In this document: positions 60,529 to 64,000 of the stretch, piece by piece
Position numbering within the stretch: position 1 is the stretch's first letter
Layout: every line of letters starts with the position of its first letter
Source: Epiperipatus broadwayi
Lineage: Eukaryota > Onychophora > Udeonychophora > Euonychophora > Peripatidae
Reading direction: 5' to 3'
Assembly (NCBI GenBank): GCA_028023455.1
Contig: JAQFVV010006255.1
Coordinates: forward strand, 4,572,501-4,636,500
DNA: 64,000 nt
Position numbers and translations under genes: made by a program
The notes under the pieces: model-generated
Told to the model about the DNA's origin: nothing
The model's input: the letters and a program-made list of their open reading frames with translations, nothing else
The model's database searches: none

Positions 60529-62342
60529 AGCTATTTAGTTCTGTACTATAAAAAATTATGTAACTGTATTGTCATGCAAAATAAAAGAAATATTTCAGCT
60601 CAATTATTTTTTTGATATAACAGAAATACTTATTTTTAAAAGTAAAATAAGTGATGTTTCTGATATGGTATTTACAAAAGTATAACAGAACGTGTGTTTT
60701 TACATAAAAGTAAACTATGTGTATACACTTAAACACATGCATTTACTTATAGATATAGATATATTCAGTATAAACATAAGTAAATATTTAATTATCAAGC
60801 CGCTGCAGGATAGAATTTCTCATCAGGTCAATATATCAGTATACTCCCTGCAGATTAAAAAAGGTCATAAATAAATTATTCTAAATTCCATCATTTTTTA
60901 TATAGAGAGGGCAACACATCACAATATAAACAATTTGCTAATCAGTCTAATATAAGTTTATGTGGAATCTATTTACATTGAAAATATAAATATTTTTAAT
61001 TTTTACCAATTTTAAAATATAAATAAAACAAATAAACATCTTAAAAGTTAGAAAAATTTTCTAATATGCAATTCAAACATCAAACTTTTAATAATATTGT
61101 AGTTAAATCATTTGTAAGATTTAAAACATTAAAATGCTAAATAACTCAAATCTCACTAGGTGTGGATGGAAAAAAATTAAATGTGAAAGGGTTAAATTTA
61201 TTTATCAAAAACTTTAATGTAAATGATTTTATTATATTAATTAATCACACTTGTAGACATCAATTTAATATGCAGATATAAATATAATTTTTTTTTTTGC
61301 ATAATTCATGTAATTCACAAATCAGCACTTAGTAGACTTAAACAATATTTCCTCAACTTCGCATTTACATAAATACTGACATTTACAATAATACTTTATT
61401 ATTACAAGGATCAAGGACAATACGAAATTAACACAATTAATATGATAACAAAACGAAGGGCAATGTTAAAACTATCAGACGACAAGGTTTTATAGATGTC
61501 ATTAATACCACACAGCTTGAAATTCCTTTTCGTCGAATCATTTTTAAAAAAAAGAATAATTTTAAAATGTGTATGCACATCTATAAGTACCCCCCCCCCA
61601 TTTATACTGTATCTAAAGAGAAACAGACATTAAAATTCATTTTATGAAAAAACTATTATTTATCCTATGCAATATAAATTATTTTTCCTTAGCATTCAAT
61701 AATTAATAAGAATAACATTAGCATTCAGCTAAACAGCAAGGTTCAATCTTATTTTCTAATCATTTATTCCATATTTAATTTCTTTATTTCATATATATAT
61801 CACTTTATTATTTTTTTGTTTCAGCCTTCTGTTTCCCTTCTTTGAATCTATCAACCCCCCCCCCCTCAAGAAGCATATACAATTTCATATATATATTTCT
61901 ATAAAAACATTCTCAATTATCTCAATATTCTTAATTATATTAGAACCCATCCTTTCATTTAATTCAGTTTCCAAAATCCTATCTCTTTTTTCTTATGGAT
62001 TATCAATATTTCTACTCTTTACAGTTATATATCCTTAAAATAATATTTAAATGATTTGTAATTTATACTTCATTCTCATATCTTTCTCTAAACTAAATAC
62101 CTTCAGTAATTACATTTACTACAAAAAAATCTATTATTCATTCTAGAAATATGTAACTTAGGCTATTGTTCCCCAAAATTTTATTATTCCTGCCATTTGA
62201 TTTCTTTTTTTTTTTAAAAAAAATTCTATCTATTTTCCTAGACATAACAGTATCACCTAAAAATCTCATTTTATAATAAATCTAATATGTTAACATACTA
62301 CTGTTTTCATTCTCTTAAATAACATTACTTAAAATTAACATT
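60529..62342. other. AT-rich DNA, pyrimidine-rich right part
   Basis: C runs occur near 61590 and 61854. The stretch 61750-62110 is pyrimidine-rich on the plus strand, like the antisense of the LINE relics at 16.3 and 46 kb. Minus-strand fragments such as ELNERMGSNIIKNIEIIENV are weakly LINE-like, but I would not call it. Confidence 0.4.
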
Positions 62343-62870
62343 AAGGGATATAATCATAAACATATGACCAAAAACATGAAAAAAATCTATGATCCCCGAG
62401 AAGCACATTTCATGCTGAACCAGCACTCATCAGTTGATCCGGACAGCAATCTCTTACACATATCTTTATCATTGTTCAGTATATATATATAAATAGCAAA
62501 TTACTACAGTTTAATTGACACAAATCACTTAACAAAAGTATATTAATAATTTTTAATAGTCATTCATTAGACCAGAAATTGTCCAATAATGAATAATATA
62601 TCTGTAGTTTATTTTTTACTACACCATTCTGATGCAAGATAAGAGCTAGTTTCTATCTACTTTTAACATCTTATGAATCTTAGTATCTTATAGATCTTTT
62701 TCACATGTCTTTGGTCATATGTTTATGATTACACCCCTCCAAAAGATGTGGATAGAAACCAGTCCCTATCTTGCATGGGAATTGTGTAGTGAAAATTGCA
62801 TTACAGATGTATTATTCATTGCTTGATAATCTCTAGTCCATCAAATGACTAATAAAAACTATTAGCAATA
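62343..62870. repeat. Family A complex foldback
   Basis: The left block (about 62343-62480, minus orientation) has the family core GATGAGTGCTGGTTCAGCAT and GGTCATATGTTTATGATTA. The same end block recurs in plus orientation at about 62689-62735 (GATCTTTTTCACATGTC, GGTCATATGTTTATGATTA). A second pair overlaps: 62540-62670 mirrors 62745-62870 (GATGCAAGATAAGAGCTAG with CCATGCAAGATAGGGACTGG on the other strand, GAATAATATATCTGTAG, TTTTTAATAGTCATT). The interleaved pairs imply more than one rearrangement. Confidence 0.65.
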
Positions 62871-62884
62871 AATAATGTTCAATA

Positions 62885-64000
62885 TACACCTGGGTCTCGT
62901 TTTACGTGATAGATAGGCTCCTCAGAAAACATGCGTAAACGAAATCGCGCAAAAATAGATGTAACTTATATTGAAAAAGGAGGGATGCGGTCTGTGATTT
63001 TTCAAAATTCACGTAAAAGCAAAGCACCAACGTAAAATTACTTTAAAATTCGCGCAAAAAAAAAAATAAGGAAACAAAATATGACTAATAAAAAATTTCA
63101 AATTTGAAAAAAAATAATACAAGACAAACTTTTTTAAACTATAATATTTAATTTTATTCAAAATAATATATTTTTATACATAATTTGCAGTACAGTAATT
63201 TACATTTTTTTATACATGTTTTAATTATTATAGCTATTTGCCAAAAACATGTTCATTTGCAAACAACTAGCGCCAACTTCACACTCATGTTGTGACAATG
63301 GTTTTCTGGTGACAACGTAATTAGTAATTAATCTTTGAGACGATGATTTTATTAATTGTTTATGAACTTAGACTTATGATAATAAAAAGACATTTATTCA
63401 CCACTGCTGGGAAAAATTTAATTAAAACTAACAACTAAAAATTAAATTCTTATTTTTGTCTTTAATTTTCAATTCCGTTTAAAAATCAAATTTTGTTTTA
63501 CATCACATCGCCGTAAGTAATTTTTAAATTGTTAATTACAATTAAAAATCAGATTTTAATTTTTAATTGTCAAATTTAATTGTGCCCACTGCTATTTCTG
63601 ACCTTTTAAAAATAAACTTGTGGACACTAAATGATTAATAATTGATTATGTTCTTTTTTAAAAAGCAAAAACAGAATGTGATTTAAAATGCAAAATTAAC
63701 ATGCCCAATGTTTGAACAAATTTACATTATAATCTTGTAAAATTTAATGTGTGTATACATAAAATGTGGAAATCATGATTTTAATTTTATTATTGCATAA
63801 AATCTTACTATTATAAAGCACTGGAAATATTGAAATTACTAAGATGAAAGTTGAATTCCAATAATGTGCTATTACTTTCAATATAACATAAGTGCGCGAA
63901 ATTTATTATTTAAAGTAATAGCGCATTATCAAAGTTCGACTTCCGGTGAAACACGAATCGCGTAACTTCAAAATTGTGTTAAATAAGTCCGTGTAAAAAG
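62885..64000 (+). mobile_element. TIR transposon T1, copy 2 (cut by window edge)
   Basis: Begins TACACCTGGGTCTCGTTTTA, as copy 1 does at its inverted end, and is collinear with the reverse complement of 3617-4588 to the last base (GTGTAAAAAG). Only about 13 bp of the distal TIR should lie beyond the window. It keeps about 95 bp around 63340-63430 and about 100 bp around 63475-63575 that copy 1 lacks, and has lost about 40 bp near 63260. No transposase frame is visible. Confidence 0.85.

Noticed and set aside
61750-62110. Third L1/Tx1-like antisense relic
   Set aside because: Strand asymmetry is suggestive but no ordered reverse transcriptase motif could be read.
1-64000. Bacterial-type features (operons, ribosome binding sites, terminators) and host gene promoters
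   Set aside because: The retroelement, SINE and TIR content is animal-like and no intact gene is present to anchor regulatory sites.

Overview
This window looks like nuclear DNA from an animal with a very AT-rich genome. I judge it by eye to be well over two thirds A+T; I did not compute it. No bacterial gene order, no operon, no rRNA, no CRISPR array and no intact host gene is visible. The mixture of retrotransposon lineages (L1/Tx1-like, RTE-like, Jockey-like, possibly Penelope-like), tRNA-derived SINEs and TIR transposons fits a lophotrochozoan, perhaps a cephalopod mollusc, but nothing here proves the species. The best reading is an intergenic or intronic region made almost wholly of transposable elements in different stages of decay.

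Layout. 1-3.6 kb: AT-rich DNA with a short tandem repeat and a possible hAT end. 3617-4588: a 1-kb TIR transposon (T1). A second copy in opposite orientation runs from 62885 off the right edge, so the pair brackets almost the whole window. 5171-6263: a large foldback element with 14-bp target-site duplications. 7.1-7.6 kb: a foldback-family copy with an 87-bp direct duplication. 9.4-10.2 kb: a Jockey-like relic. 14.35-14.85 kb: a decayed coding block. 15.4-16.1 kb: an inverted dimer of a tRNA-related SINE. 16.3-17.1 kb: an L1/Tx1-like relic. 17.8-18.1 kb: a near-perfect 296-bp palindrome. 25.4 and 26.5 kb: further foldback and mosaic repeats.

29999-36032 holds the centrepiece. It is a full-length 6.0-kb L1/Tx1-like LINE on the minus strand, bounded by a perfect 14-bp target-site duplication. 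ORF1 has an RNA-binding-like region and a CCHC knuckle. ORF2 has an APE-type endonuclease, a reverse transcriptase with a YMDD box, and a C-terminal Cys/His motif. Both frames are broken by shifts, so it is dead as it stands. A 54-bp in-frame duplication sits near the end of ORF2.

38985-39125 and 54834-54961 are two very short tRNA-type SINEs with 16-bp target-site duplications; the second mimics a tRNA-Gly gene. 39.25-40.57 kb is an unexplained GC-richer island. 42.5-44.3 kb holds a second Jockey-like relic, 46.05-46.48 kb an L1/Tx1-like 3-prime fragment, 49.5-50.0 kb a possible Penelope-like fragment, and 52.4-53.15 and 56.7-58.15 kb two RTE-like relics. 55.8-56.3 kb carries an unusual cluster of palindromic CACYTG-type motifs.

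The recurrent theme, and the most original aspect, is the number of unrelated foldback repeats. Several are built from inverted tRNA-like or SINE-like modules. Any transcript crossing them would form long double-stranded RNA.
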